From positions 186,001 to 250,000 of the forward strand of contig JAFGFU010000013.1 in assembly GCA_016930915.1 (NCBI GenBank): a stretch of 64,000 nt of DNA. The letters are read 5' to 3'. The notes beneath the pieces were generated by a model. It had not been told where the DNA came from and made no database searches. It saw only the letters and a program-made list of their open reading frames with translations. This document shows positions 7,834-18,623 of the stretch, piece by piece. Position numbers and translations under genes: made by a program. How positions within the stretch are numbered: the stretch's first letter is position 1; each line of letters opens with the position of its first letter. Source of the DNA: Campylobacterales bacterium. Lineage in GTDB: Bacteria > Campylobacterota > Campylobacteria > Campylobacterales > Sulfurospirillaceae.

Positions 7834-8790
7834 CTAATAATCACCATCTTGACTTTCCATTTTTTCTTTTTGCCTTTTATGTTCCAATAAAATACTTTCA
7901 TTTTTTCCAAAAGCACTTTCCGCATACCAAGTCAATTTTTTTTGAATTTCATCATTTAAAACTAAATGCTCAAAAAATTCAAATTGCTCCACAAGCGGTT
8001 TAAATCTTTGTTCACCAATGCTACCTAAACAATGGTAAAACAAAAACTCTAACTCTTCCTTAGATAATTGTGCTCTTAGTAGATTTACATAAAATTGCTT
8101 ATCATAAATTTGGCTATTGTCAATAAATTTAAGAATTTGATAGATTTGAATACAATAGGTACCCGTATATCCCTCATATTTTTCATTAAATGCATCGTAA
8201 TTTACTTCATATACTTTTTTTAATAAAACAATATACATTTTAATTGCTTCAAATGAAAAATATTTTCCTGTTTGAAAACGTAATTCACCACAAATATAAT
8301 TTTCCTCAGAATCATTTATTTCTACTTTAGACTTATCCATTTTACTAGCATACACAGTTGAATTACCTACTTGCATAGTCAAATGTTCTCTAGTTTGAAG
8401 AAATAAATTCATCAACTGAAAAAAAGTATTTTCAAATGATTGAAGCTTCATAGAATCATTTTGAATTTTAAAAGAGTCACTTTGCTCCTGCTGAGCCTTA
8501 CTTGATTTTGCTAATTCTTCTCGTGTGGCTTTTAGCTCTTCTCGTGAAAGTTCAAGTTCTTCTGTTTGGATTTTAATAGTATAAAGTATAGCAACTAAAC
8601 TAAAAAGTGCAAAAATAGGATTAAGTGTGCCTCCCATAAAATCACCAAATGTTCCCCAATCTTGTTGATTATGAGACAAGCCATAAGGAAAATGATAACC
8701 ATAAAAAGCCACTGTAGAGAAAAAAATAGCAAAAGCACCAGGAATAAGGTATTTCAATTTTGATAACTTATCTTTATTTGATTTGAACAC
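7834..8790 (-). CDS. PutAbiC-like putative phage abortive infection protein
   Basis: About 318 residues. Two N-terminal membrane helices (about 13-35 and 50-70), a charged coiled-coil stretch (EELELSREELKATREELAKSSKAQ), then the core beginning SFENTFFQLMNLFLQTREHL, which is characteristic of the putative phage abortive infection (PutAbiC) family. It is expected to stop phage spread by harming the infected cell from the membrane; the trigger is not known. I prefer the GTG at 8790, four bases after AAGGAG, over the TTG at 8793. The gene is more AT-rich than moeA and lacks TTACATGTAA. A palindrome copy (8800-8809) merges into its Shine-Dalgarno. Confidence 0.75.
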   Translation of the reverse strand: MFKSNKDKLSKLKYLIPGAFAIFFSTVAFYGYHFPYGLSHNQQDWGTFGDFMGGTLNPIFALFSLVAILYTIKIQTEELELSREELKATREELAKSSKAQQEQSDSFKIQNDSMKLQSFENTFFQLMNLFLQTREHLTMQVGNSTVYASKMDKSKVEINDSEENYICGELRFQTGKYFSFEAIKMYIVLLKKVYEVNYDAFNEKYEGYTGTYCIQIYQILKFIDNSQIYDKQFYVNLLRAQLSKEELEFLFYHCLGSIGEQRFKPLVEQFEFFEHLVLNDEIQKKLTWYAESAFGKNESILLEHKRQKEKMESQDGDY

Positions 8791-8822
8791 CAAACTCCTT
8801 TACATGTAAAAAAAGAGTTATG

Positions 8823-8873
8823 CCAGACGTTTACACGTCCAGCACAACCACCTCAACCCTCTCACCTTTTTCA
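8823..8873 (-). repeat. Intact-gene copy of the moeA 3'-end repeat
   Basis: The 51 bases at the end of moeA match 7208-7258 with six differences. The repeat covers the last codons, the stop and the palindrome GACGTGTAAACGTC. This is the copy joined to full-length moeA, so moeA stays functional after the insertion. Confidence 0.85.
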
Positions 8874-10045
8874 ATTTTTTGAACATCTTTCTCCACACGA
8901 AGCAAAGAGGGTTTATCCAAAAGATTGTTTAAAATGGCGCTACTACCCTCTTTTTTGCCTTCCAAATCCACTACCAATTCACCCTCGCAAAAACGAAGGT
9001 TACAGGCGGTAAATTCGACAAATTTGGAACGCTTTTTGTAAAACTCACCCATTTTAGCTTTGATGGTAGGCAGGGCAAAGTTTTGAGAGCGCATTTTACG
9101 CAGCAGTGGAGCGATAAACAAAAAGGTGCACACCGAAGCACTGTAGGGAAAGCCTGGGAGGGCATAGATGTATTTGTGTCCTGTTTTGACCACACGAATG
9201 TGACGCCCTGGTTTCATGTAAGAACCATCAATGATATTTTCGATTTTCATGTCAGTGAGAATGCTTTGCAAATAATCAAAATCCCCCACACTGCCGCCAC
9301 CCGTTGTCACGACGATGTCGCTCCACATCAACGCTTGCCTGAGCTGTTGCTCAATGACATCTCGCTCATCACGAATGAGTTTAAAGCGCATGGTTTCACA
9401 CCCCATTTGGCGCAAAATCGCTTCAACGGTGACATGATTTGAACTACGGATTTGGGCATACGAAGTTTTTGGCTCGCCAAAATCTAAGATTTCATTACCC
9501 GTAGAGAGAATGGCAATACGAGGTTTCATAAAAACTTCGACCTGAACCATGCCCAGTTCTGCCATCACCCCAATTTCTGCGAAACCAATTTTTGCACCCT
9601 TTTTAATGAGGACTTCACCCGCTTTATAGTTCTCACCCACAGGTCGCACCGCAAAGCCTTTGGGCACAGCAGAGGTAATGCGAATACTCTCGCCTTCCAC
9701 TTCCACATTTTCAATAGGGATAAGCGTATCTGTTCCTTCACTCATGAGTGAACCCGTAAAGGTTTTCACACACTGCCCTTGCGCAACGACTCCTGTGGTT
9801 TCACTCCCCGCAGGTACAAAAGCGTTTACATGTAACTTACCTAATTGTTGGTCACTAAAAGCGATGGCATAGCCATCCATCGAGGCGGTTTCATGGGTCG
9901 GGTTATTTTCAACAGCGACAATATCCACTGCCAAAAAGCGTCCTAAAGCCTCACCAATAAAAAGATTTTCAACACCAAATTGTGTGCTAATAGACGCCTC
10001 AAGCGCTCTGAGTGTTTCATCAAAAGGAGGAAAATTTTGACTCAT
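8831..10045 (-). CDS. moeA: Molybdopterin molybdenumtransferase MoeA
   Basis: 404 residues, normal length. MoeA inserts molybdate into adenylylated molybdopterin to make active Mo cofactor. Visible motifs: ETASMDGYAIAF near residue 52, PVGENYKAGEVLIKKG, ILSTGNEI near residue 183, VVTTGGGSVGDFDYL near residue 245, and MKPGRHIRV. The C-terminal domain (KGERVEVVVLDV) is intact but coincides with the duplicated 51-base repeat. It overlaps moaE by four bases and forms a moaD-moaE-moeA operon. One palindrome (9826-9835) is read as Lys-Leu-His-Val-Asn. Confidence 0.95.
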   Translation of the reverse strand: MSQNFPPFDETLRALEASISTQFGVENLFIGEALGRFLAVDIVAVENNPTHETASMDGYAIAFSDQQLGKLHVNAFVPAGSETTGVVAQGQCVKTFTGSLMSEGTDTLIPIENVEVEGESIRITSAVPKGFAVRPVGENYKAGEVLIKKGAKIGFAEIGVMAELGMVQVEVFMKPRIAILSTGNEILDFGEPKTSYAQIRSSNHVTVEAILRQMGCETMRFKLIRDERDVIEQQLRQALMWSDIVVTTGGGSVGDFDYLQSILTDMKIENIIDGSYMKPGRHIRVVKTGHKYIYALPGFPYSASVCTFLFIAPLLRKMRSQNFALPTIKAKMGEFYKKRSKFVEFTACNLRFCEGELVVDLEGKKEGSSAILNNLLDKPSLLRVEKDVQKIEKGERVEVVVLDV

Positions 10046-10488
10046 GCGTCCGCCTTTAAAAGCCCATGTCCTTGAAGCAAATGGGAACGATCTTTTGCAT
10101 AAACACGTTTCCCATCAATCAAATCGTACTTCCAAATAGGAGCATTGGCTTTAAAATCTTCCACAAAATCGTTAATCAGCTTTAAGGCGACTTTTCGTTT
10201 AGGTGAAACCACGGCAGAGATGTAACTAGAAGTATGATTGGGAACATCACCCCTAGCGTGTGCCATTAAAAGAATGGCATTTTGCGCCTTCGCTTTTTCT
10301 TGCCACGCATCAAACCAACTTTGCAAAATGGGCTCATAAATATCAAAACTAAGCCCCTCTATGCCATCTTCATCTCTCACAATACCCACAAAAGGAATAA
10401 ATGCACCATAGTTTTTATCGCAGATTTTATCGTACCACGTAGCCAAAATCTCTTTTACATGTAAAGAACCTTCATGTAATTCTAGCAT
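10042..10488 (-). CDS. moaE: Molybdopterin synthase catalytic subunit MoaE
   Basis: 148 residues. MoaE with thiocarboxylated MoaD converts cyclic pyranopterin monophosphate to molybdopterin. The motifs YGAFIPFVGIVRDEDGIEGLSFDIYEPIL, MAHARGDV, SAVVSPKRKVAL and PIWKYDLIDGKRVYAKD (containing the active-site lysine in the K-x-D-x-x-DG region) are all present. It starts three bases after moaD. The palindrome at 10455-10464 is in the first codons (GSLHVKE). Confidence 0.95.
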   Translation of the reverse strand: MLELHEGSLHVKEILATWYDKICDKNYGAFIPFVGIVRDEDGIEGLSFDIYEPILQSWFDAWQEKAKAQNAILLMAHARGDVPNHTSSYISAVVSPKRKVALKLINDFVEDFKANAPIWKYDLIDGKRVYAKDRSHLLQGHGLLKADA

Positions 10489-10491
10489 GCT

Positions 10492-10713
10492 TCAGCCTCC
10501 ACACACTGGAGGTAAAAGGGAGATTTTATCCTCAGAAGCAATAGGCATGTTTAAATCACACACCAAAGTATCATTGACCGCAACAGCGCAAATTCCTAAC
10601 CACTCTTGAAGTTCCTTGTCCTCTTTAAAATAGTCTTTGAGTTCATTCAAATTTGAGATATCCACATCAAGGCTAGGACGCCCAATCGGCCCCAAAAATT
10701 CAACTTTTGCCAC
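10492..10713 (-). CDS. moaD: Molybdopterin synthase sulfur-carrier subunit MoaD
   Basis: 73 residues with the ubiquitin-like fold pattern and the essential C-terminal Gly-Gly (LLPPVCGG), where the thiocarboxylate is formed. MAKVEFLGPIGRPSL and VAVNDTLV match MoaD strands. It is the first gene of the moaD-moaE-moeA run. The palindrome at 10726-10735 lies just before its ribosome site (AAAAAGGAA). Confidence 0.92.
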   Translation of the reverse strand: MAKVEFLGPIGRPSLDVDISNLNELKDYFKEDKELQEWLGICAVAVNDTLVCDLNMPIASEDKISLLPPVCGG

Positions 10714-10785
10714 AATGATTCCTTTTTACATGTAAGAATTTAAAACGAGGAAAAAAAGAAGATAAGACCTCTCTTTTTATACTTT

Positions 10786-11775
10786 TTAGATAGGTAATAT
10801 TCGTATATTTTTACTTAATTTCTCTTGTAAAACAGATTCGATGGCAAAAAGCGTGCCTGTTGAACTGCTCGCACAGCCACTACACGCACCCAAATAGCGG
10901 ATATAAACGTCTGTGACCTTATCATCACCTTCTTTGATGTCAAGAATTTCAAGGTTTCCCCCATCCATGACAAGCATTGGGCGGATATTTTCATCAATGG
11001 CCGCTTCAATCTGTTGGAATTTTTTGACCACCGTTAAGTCATCAAAATTGACACTGCTGTGCCCTTCAATTTGCGCATTAGAAATCGCCAATAAACGGTC
11101 ATGCTCCATCTCCGCTCTAGTGTCTCGCAAAATATCAACCAAGTAGTACTCTTTCTCTTCATGCCCACCAGGCTTCACACAGGATTTACAAAACGCTCCT
11201 GCTTTGGTGTAGTTGGTAATCTCTTCTACGGTGGTGAGGTTATTAAGGCGAATCACCTCTTTAATCGTTCCAAGGCTCACTCGTGCACACTCACAGACGA
11301 TAATCTCATCTTCAAACGAAGCCGCATCCACACCTTTAAAGGAAGCTGCAGCAGCCTTAATGACATCGTATGCCATCACCGAACAGTGCATTTTTTGAGG
11401 TGGAACTGCTGGAATATCAGGGTTATCACGCATCGCTTTTTCAACATCAATATTGGTGATTTTAACCGCTTCAGAAACCGTTTTGCCAATACACAGCTCT
11501 GCCATCGTGTCAGAACTTGCAATGGCGGTACCACAGCCAAAACTTTTAAATTTCGCTGCTTTTATCATTTCGGTTGCTTCATCAACAATCCAGTAAAGTC
11601 TCACCGCATCACCACAGCTCTCCGCACCAAAGTCTGCGACAACAAGCTTTCCGCCCATATTTTTAGCGTCTTCTTCGGTGAGTTCTCCCATATTTTTGGG
11701 ATTGTTCATCAAATCTTGTACTTTTTGGCTGTACTCTTCCCAAATAGAGCCACCAATTAAACTATTTTTTCCCAT
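10786..11775 (-). CDS. nifU: Fe-S cluster scaffold protein NifU
   Basis: 329 residues with three modules: an IscU-like N-terminal domain (DFGAESCGDAVRLYW, SFGCGTAIASSD, KMHCSVMA with three conserved cysteines), a Bfd-like [2Fe-2S] domain (VCECARVSLG and CKSCVKPGG), and a C-terminal Nfu domain (LVMDGGNLEILDI, LGACSGCASS). In Campylobacterota this NIF-type pair is the general Fe-S assembly system, not a sign of nitrogen fixation. It follows nifS by 43 bases with a TTACATGTAA (11795-11804) in the gap. Confidence 0.95.
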   Translation of the reverse strand: MGKNSLIGGSIWEEYSQKVQDLMNNPKNMGELTEEDAKNMGGKLVVADFGAESCGDAVRLYWIVDEATEMIKAAKFKSFGCGTAIASSDTMAELCIGKTVSEAVKITNIDVEKAMRDNPDIPAVPPQKMHCSVMAYDVIKAAAASFKGVDAASFEDEIIVCECARVSLGTIKEVIRLNNLTTVEEITNYTKAGAFCKSCVKPGGHEEKEYYLVDILRDTRAEMEHDRLLAISNAQIEGHSSVNFDDLTVVKKFQQIEAAIDENIRPMLVMDGGNLEILDIKEGDDKVTDVYIRYLGACSGCASSSTGTLFAIESVLQEKLSKNIRILPI

Positions 11776-11818
11776 TTTCTATCCTTTAAAATCTTTACAT
11801 GTAAAACACATGAGAGCG

Positions 11819-13075
<1,257 letters not shown>

Positions 13076-13102
13076 TTATATATTAAAAAATACTAAAGAA
13101 AT

Positions 13103-14407
13103 CTAAGCAATAATCTGTTTTAACTCAGCAATGGTTGCATCAAACTCAAACACCTCTTCTGGGGATTGCTGTAAAAAACCATTCATCTTCTCTTTTTTGC
13201 TAATGGCTAAATCAAGCTCTTTATCGTTGCCTTTCTCATAAGCTCCAATACGAATCAATACCTCATTTTCTTTTAAAATAGAGCTTAAACGCTTAAACCG
13301 CATCGCTGCTTTTTTATGCTCCCCATCAATCACGTCCCCCATCACCCTCGAAGCACTATTTTGAATATTAATCGGTGGATAAATACCATAATCTGTCAAT
13401 TCTCTACTTAAAACAATATGCCCATCAAGAATACTACGAGATTGATCCGCAATAGGGTCACTTAAATCGTCACCCTCCACCAAAACGGTAAAAAAAGCGG
13501 TAATGGAACCTTTACCTTCTTCTTTTCCCGCACGCTCCATCAGTTGTGGCAAAAGGGATAAAACCGAAGGCGGATACCCTTTAGAAGTAGGCGGTTCACC
13601 CAATGCTAGCCCAATCTCTCGTTGCGCCATGGCAAAACGGGTCACGGAGTCCATCATAAAGAGAACATCTCTACCCTGATTTTTAAAATACTCTGCCACA
13701 CTCATCGCACTAAAAGCACCATATTTTCGCATGAGAGGAGAATCATCACTGGTCGCTACAATGATAACCGTATTTTCAAGATTACCCCCTAAGTTTTTCT
13801 CAATAAACTCAGGCACCTCACGCCCACGCTCACCAATCAACGCCACCACTTTAATGGGCGCTTCAGAACCTCTGACAATCATACCCATGAGCGTTGACTT
13901 GCCTACACCACTCCCTGCAAAAATGCCCATTTTTTGACCTTTTCCACAGGTTAAAAGTCCATCAATGGTTTTAACACCCACACGAAATGGCTCTGTAATA
14001 AGCCCCCGCTTCATTGCATCCATTGGCGCTTTCATAATGGGTGCTTGTGCGCTTGCACCTATCGTTCCTTTGCCATCTTTTGGACGAATAAAAGGGTCAA
14101 CCACTCGACCCAAAAGCTCTTCACCTACAGGAATCATCATCCCTTGTTCACTGATAAAAACTTTATCTCCAATTTTAAACCCCTCGATAAATCCAAAAGG
14201 GGAGATAAAAAAAGCATTGCGATCCACTTCGGTAACCATGCCTAACTCATTTTTATCACTGTCCAAAGAGACGATATTAACAATGTCTCCTATGCTTGGG
14301 CGCAAACCACACGCCTCAATCGTGGTAGAACTAATTTTAGTAATTGTACCAAACATAGGGGAAAGACTTTTTGCTTGCAGTTTATGTCTGAGGCGTTGCA
14401 GTGGCAT
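13103..14407 (-). CDS. fliI: Flagellar export ATPase FliI
   Basis: 434 residues. The ATPase that energises the flagellar type III export gate. Walker A GIFAGSGVGKSTLMG near residue 162, LIGERGREVPEF, Walker B region DVLFMMDSVTRFAMAQREIGLALGEPP, and the lid segment DGHIVLSRELTDYGIYPPINI are characteristic. The start [11 protein letters not shown] overlaps the folE stop by one base (TAATG). It is isolated from other flagellar genes here, as is usual in Campylobacterota, where flagellar genes are scattered. Confidence 0.95.
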   Translation of the reverse strand: MPLQRLRHKLQAKSLSPMFGTITKISSTTIEACGLRPSIGDIVNIVSLDSDKNELGMVTEVDRNAFFISPFGFIEGFKIGDKVFISEQGMMIPVGEELLGRVVDPFIRPKDGKGTIGASAQAPIMKAPMDAMKRGLITEPFRVGVKTIDGLLTCGKGQKMGIFAGSGVGKSTLMGMIVRGSEAPIKVVALIGERGREVPEFIEKNLGGNLENTVIIVATSDDSPLMRKYGAFSAMSVAEYFKNQGRDVLFMMDSVTRFAMAQREIGLALGEPPTSKGYPPSVLSLLPQLMERAGKEEGKGSITAFFTVLVEGDDLSDPIADQSRSILDGHIVLSRELTDYGIYPPINIQNSASRVMGDVIDGEHKKAAMRFKRLSSILKENEVLIRIGAYEKGNDKELDLAISKKEKMNGFLQQSPEEVFEFDATIAELKQIIA

Positions 14408-14982
14408 TAGTAACGATTTGCCTGTGGTGCATTAATAATATCAAAAAACTCTTTTCGAGTATCTGCCTTTAAAAAAAGTCCTCGAAGTGCAGATGTCGTA
14501 GTATTGGAATGGGTTTTTTCCACGCCTCGCATCTCCATACACATATGGCGTGCTTGAATGACCACACCAACCCCTTTAGGTGCGATGACATCATCAATCG
14601 CTTTGGCAATTTGTTCAGTCAATTGTTCTTGAATCTGTAAGCGTCTTGCAAAAATATCCACCATACGAGGAATTTTAGAAAGACCTACTACTTTTCCATT
14701 GGGAATATACGCTACATGTGCTCTTCCAATAATCGGTAAAAGATGGTGTTCACACATAGAGTAAAATTCAATATCTTTAATTAAAACCATCTGATTATTG
14801 TCGCTCTCAAAAAGAGCCTCACCTAAAACTTCATTAGGGCTTTGATGGTATCCTTGTGTCATATATTCATACGCTTTAAATACCCGAGAAGGCGTCTTTA
14901 TAAGTCCTTCACGTTCTGTGTTTTCACCGATAATTTCAAGCATGGTTTTCACCGCGTGTTCAAACTCTTCTTTTCGTTGCAT
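14407..14982 (-). CDS. folE: GTP cyclohydrolase I (type IA)
   Basis: 191 residues. Converts GTP to dihydroneopterin triphosphate for folate and queuosine-type pathways. Zinc ligands appear in [32 protein letters not shown] and in [13 protein letters not shown]. Full length. Upstream of fliI with coupled translation; the two functions are unrelated, so the pairing is only an operon convenience. Confidence 0.95.
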   Translation of the reverse strand: MQRKEEFEHAVKTMLEIIGENTEREGLIKTPSRVFKAYEYMTQGYHQSPNEVLGEALFESDNNQMVLIKDIEFYSMCEHHLLPIIGRAHVAYIPNGKVVGLSKIPRMVDIFARRLQIQEQLTEQIAKAIDDVIAPKGVGVVIQARHMCMEMRGVEKTHSNTTTSALRGLFLKADTRKEFFDIINAPQANRY

Positions 14983-15110
14983 ACTGATTCACTTTTATTA
15001 AAATTAAGACGACATATTTTATCTCTATTTTGCTTTTTAATGGATAAAAAGCGACTTAAAAGCAATTTTTTGGTATATTTGAGCAAAATTTTATATCGAA
15101 AAGGGATTTT

Positions 15111-16406
15111 ATGCAAATTAAAGTTAACCGTACTAATAGTGCCAATGCTGCTGTTGAAGCAACTATTTCACCTGCACTTTTACAAAAAAAAGAAGAGAAA
15201 CTGATCACTTCGGCTGCTTCTAATATGAAAGTTGATGGTTTTAGAAAAGGAAAAGTTCCTGCACATATCGTAAAAGCACGTTACGGTAAACAACTCAAAG
15301 ATGATGCCCAAACAGAAGCACTTAGAGACCTTTATACTCAAGCACTAAGCGAACTCAATGTAACTGCTGAGCTTGTTGTTGGTGAGCCTAGTTTCTCAAA
15401 ATTTGAAGAAAAAGATGGTGGTTTAGAGCTTGTCATGAAACTTTCATTTAAACCAAGTGTCAATGTAGAAGGATACAAAGAGTGCATTCCTGAGTACAAA
15501 ACACCTAAAGTGACCAAAAAAGAAATTAGCGAAAGACTTGAAAAAACATTAGCATTGATTGCTGAGCTTAAAACTGTTGAAGAAAAAAGAGCTGTTAAAT
15601 CAGGTGATTTCGTTGTGATTGATTTTGAAGGCTTTTTAGATGGTGTCGCATTTGAAGGTGGTAAAGTAGAAGGATACACCCTTGAAATTGGTAGTAACTC
15701 TTTTATCCCAGGGTTTGAAGATGGCGTTATTGGGATGAAAGCAGGAAAAAGTAAAGATATTGAAGTCACATTCCCTGAAAACTATGGCAACAAAGAACTT
15801 GCAGGTAAACCGGTTATCTTTAAAGTAACGCTTCATGAAATCAAAGTCAAAGATATTCCAGAAACTCCAAGTGAAGAAATGATTAAAAAACTGCTTCCAG
15901 GTGTTGAAAATGCTTCTTTAGAAGTATTAGAAGAGCAAATTGAAACAGAAATTCGTAATGAAAAACTGGCAAAACTTTTCAATGAAGAAGTTAAACCAAA
16001 ATTTGTTGAAAATGTATTAGAAAAAATCATCCTAGATCTTCCAGAGAACATTGTCGATCAAGAAATTGATCTTCAAATGAGAGGTGTTTTTGGAAAAATG
16101 GATGAAGCAACCATTAAAGAGTACTCTGAAAACCCAGAAAAAATTAAAGAAAAAAGAGAAGAGTTTAGAAATGATGCTGAGAAAAGTGTTAAATTAACCT
16201 TTATCGTCGATGAGCTTGCACGTCAAGAAAATATTATTGTAAACGACCAAGAAGTTCTTCAAATGATCTATTTTGAGGCAATGCAACAAGGTGCAAATCC
16301 AAAAGAATATTTAGAATTCTACCAAAAACAAGGTGTTCTTCCAGCGATTAAAATGTCTATCATTGAAGAAAGACTTTTCAACCAGCTTTTCACAAAAGGT
16401 AAATAA
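15111..16406 (+). CDS. tig: Trigger factor
   Basis: 431 residues. Ribosome-associated chaperone and prolyl isomerase. The N-terminal ribosome-binding signature is seen as [19 protein letters not shown] (residues about 42-60), the FKBP-type domain as [22 protein letters not shown] and [29 protein letters not shown], followed by a long helical C-terminal chaperone domain. It starts at the ATG at 15111 with AAAAGGGAT before it and is coupled to clpP by a one-base overlap. No TTACATGTAA between 11.8 and 18.9 kb, a notable gap for this window. Confidence 0.96.
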   Translation: MQIKVNRTNSANAAVEATISPALLQKKEEKLITSAASNMKVDGFRKGKVPAHIVKARYGKQLKDDAQTEALRDLYTQALSELNVTAELVVGEPSFSKFEEKDGGLELVMKLSFKPSVNVEGYKECIPEYKTPKVTKKEISERLEKTLALIAELKTVEEKRAVKSGDFVVIDFEGFLDGVAFEGGKVEGYTLEIGSNSFIPGFEDGVIGMKAGKSKDIEVTFPENYGNKELAGKPVIFKVTLHEIKVKDIPETPSEEMIKKLLPGVENASLEVLEEQIETEIRNEKLAKLFNEEVKPKFVENVLEKIILDLPENIVDQEIDLQMRGVFGKMDEATIKEYSENPEKIKEKREEFRNDAEKSVKLTFIVDELARQENIIVNDQEVLQMIYFEAMQQGANPKEYLEFYQKQGVLPAIKMSIIEERLFNQLFTKGK

Positions 16407-16996
16407 TGAGCTACTATGTTCCTGTCGTTGTAGAAAAAACAGGCAGAGGAGAGAGAAGTTATGACATCTATTCTCGCCTTTTAAAAGACCGTATTATTAT
16501 GCTAAGCGGTGAGATTAATGATGTTGTCGCCTCTTCGATTGTGGCACAACTCCTTTTTTTAGAAGCAGAAGATCCTGAAAAAGATATTTATCTCTACATC
16601 AACTCTCCTGGTGGTGTCATTACCAGTGGTTTCAGTATTTACGATACGATGAATTACATTAAACCAGATATTAGTACAATTTGTATTGGTCAAGCTGCTT
16701 CAATGGGGGCATTTTTACTCAGTGCTGGAACAAAAGGGAAGCGTTATGCGCTCCCTAATGCTCGGATTATGATTCACCAACCTTTAGGTGGTGCACAAGG
16801 ACAAGCGACCGACATCGAAATTCAAGCCAAAGAAATTTTACGTATGAAACAAGTACTCAATGAAATTTTGGCAAAAAATTGTAATCAAAAATTGCCAAAG
16901 ATTATCAAGGATACTGAACGAGATTTTTTTATGAGTGCAGAAGAGTCGTGTGAGTATGGATTAATCGATAAAGTACTTGATAAAAGTTTTAAATAA
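16406..16996 (+). CDS. clpP: ATP-dependent Clp protease proteolytic subunit
   Basis: 196 residues. Serine protease barrel that works with ClpX/ClpA. The catalytic serine is in [14 protein letters not shown] near residue 98, the histidine in [19 protein letters not shown], and the aspartate later in [10 protein letters not shown]. The order tig-clpP is common. The gene starts in the overlap with tig and is followed 21 bases later by a GGDEF protein gene and def. Confidence 0.97.
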   Translation: MSYYVPVVVEKTGRGERSYDIYSRLLKDRIIMLSGEINDVVASSIVAQLLFLEAEDPEKDIYLYINSPGGVITSGFSIYDTMNYIKPDISTICIGQAASMGAFLLSAGTKGKRYALPNARIMIHQPLGGAQGQATDIEIQAKEILRMKQVLNEILAKNCNQKLPKIIKDTERDFFMSAEESCEYGLIDKVLDKSFK

Positions 16997-17017
16997 AAAG
17001 TGATAAAAAGGTAAGCA

Positions 17018-18109
17018 ATGGTTCGTTTTAACAAAGAAAAAGGAAATGTGGGTGTGTATAATATCGATACCAAAGATGATGTCATAGAGCAAGCACCACC
17101 ACCTCCAGCTCTTAAAGAGCCTATTGCAACCTCTTCATCCAACAATGAACTTGAAAAATTTGCTGCACTTGTCTTAAAAGTAATGGGAGATGAAAGTATT
17201 CCTCCCACCCCATCAAACTTTCAAATTTATTTTGACAAACTTCTAGAAAGTAAACCTAGTGCTTTTAAAAAACGTATTAATGATTTTTTAGAACTGGAAA
17301 ATAATAACAATGACGAAAGTCATGCTCGTATAGAACAAGAAATTAAAGAAGGATTTGCACAAATTAAAAATATTATGCAAGTCGTTTCTACGGTTTATCG
17401 AAACCTCAACGTGATGCAAGATATTATTAAAAAGCGATCAGCTCAACTTGAAACCAACCCTAGTTTTCTTGCAACCCAAAATATCATTTCATCTTTAACA
17501 GAAGATCTCAATAAAATGTTTGCATTAACCGCCAAACAAATTGATCTTTTAAAAGGCTATTACCAAAAGACAACAACTATTTTACAAGAAGTTGATAACC
17601 AATCGATATTTGATGCTAAATTTGGTATTTATAATAGACGCTACCTTGTAAAATCTATGAAAGATGAAATTAAACTCATCAAAACCTATGCCCATCCAAG
17701 TACCCTTGTCTTAGCACGGGTTAAAGAGAGCTCTTTGGAAAAAATTGCAAGCAAAAAAGAGAAGGATACCATTATACGTAACATCGCCAAATTGTTACTC
17801 AAAACATCTCGTAGAAGTGATGTAGTTGCTCATTTTGGGGATGGAACATTAGCGATGATTTTAAAACATACTGATTTATCTTCTGCAAAAAAAGCGTGTG
17901 ATCGCATTAGTGAACTAGTCTATCAAACCAGTTTTTTTGTGGGAACTTCAGAAATTGAAACAGATATTGAACTTGCTATTACATCCCTTGATACGGAGCA
18001 TAGTGTTGAAGAATTCCTTGCAACCACACTGGAAGGATTACCAAAAACAGGAAGAAAATTAACCCCTTATATGGTTTGCACTCCTTTACATGAAAGTGAA
18101 ATAGAATGA
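17018..18109 (+). CDS. GGDEF-domain protein with degenerate active site
   Basis: 363 residues. The N-terminal 200 residues are acidic and helical with no membrane segment (ALVLKVMGDESIPPTPSNFQIYFDKLLE, then coiled-coil-like NIMQVVSTVYRNLNVMQDIIKKRSAQLE). The C-terminal 160 residues have the GGDEF fold (YNRRYLVKSMKDEIKL, KLLLKTSRRSDVVAHFGDGTLAMIL), but the signature GG(D/E)EF is replaced by FGDGT, so cyclase activity is unlikely. The RxSD inhibitory-site-like residues RRSD are kept, so it may bind c-di-GMP or act as a scaffold. The link to clpP and def is by operon position. The start ATG at 17018 follows AAAAGGTAAGCA. Confidence 0.85.
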   Translation: MVRFNKEKGNVGVYNIDTKDDVIEQAPPPPALKEPIATSSSNNELEKFAALVLKVMGDESIPPTPSNFQIYFDKLLESKPSAFKKRINDFLELENNNNDESHARIEQEIKEGFAQIKNIMQVVSTVYRNLNVMQDIIKKRSAQLETNPSFLATQNIISSLTEDLNKMFALTAKQIDLLKGYYQKTTTILQEVDNQSIFDAKFGIYNRRYLVKSMKDEIKLIKTYAHPSTLVLARVKESSLEKIASKKEKDTIIRNIAKLLLKTSRRSDVVAHFGDGTLAMILKHTDLSSAKKACDRISELVYQTSFFVGTSEIETDIELAITSLDTEHSVEEFLATTLEGLPKTGRKLTPYMVCTPLHESEIE

Positions 18110-18621
18110 TCCGTGAGATACTTGTTTACCCCAATAAAATACTCAGAGAAACATCAAAAGATGTAATACATTTTGATGCAACCCTTCATGAATTACTAGA
18201 TGACATGTATGAAACGATGGTAGCAAAAGAAGGTATTGGGCTTGCAGCCATTCAAATTGGTGTGGCACTCAATGTTCTTCTCATTAACTTAGTGGACGAG
18301 CAAGGGCTTCAGAAAAAAGAGAATCTTTACGAAATTATAAATCCTCTTATTGTTGAAAAAGATGGCTCTACTGTCTATCAGGAAGGGTGTTTGAGCGTAC
18401 CTGGGTATTACGATGAAGTAACCCGAGCAGAGCATATTAAGCTTCGTTATTATGATCGTATGGGCGTGATGCATGAAGAAGAGTTTAGCGATCTAATGGC
18501 AATTGCCGTACAGCACGAAATGGATCATCTTAAAGGGCATCTTTTTATTGAAAAACTCTCTTATCTAAAACGTAAAAAATTTGAAAAAGAGTGGAAAAAA
18601 AAGTACAAAGCAGGTAAATAG
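18106..18621 (+). CDS. def: Peptide deformylase
   Basis: 171 residues. Removes the N-formyl group from new proteins. All three motifs are present: GIGLAAIQIGV (GxGxAAxQ), EGCLSVPG (EGCLS, the metal cysteine) and QHEMDHLKG (HExxH, metal histidines). It overlaps the preceding GGDEF gene by four bases (ATGA) and is followed after two bases by yifB. Confidence 0.97.
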   Translation: MIREILVYPNKILRETSKDVIHFDATLHELLDDMYETMVAKEGIGLAAIQIGVALNVLLINLVDEQGLQKKENLYEIINPLIVEKDGSTVYQEGCLSVPGYYDEVTRAEHIKLRYYDRMGVMHEEEFSDLMAIAVQHEMDHLKGHLFIEKLSYLKRKKFEKEWKKKYKAGK

Positions 18622-18623
18622 TT

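Noticed and set aside
11101-11760. 219-residue frame on the plus strand opposite nifU
   Set aside because: Antisense shadow of nifU; low-complexity His/Phe/Asn-rich product and no ribosome site.
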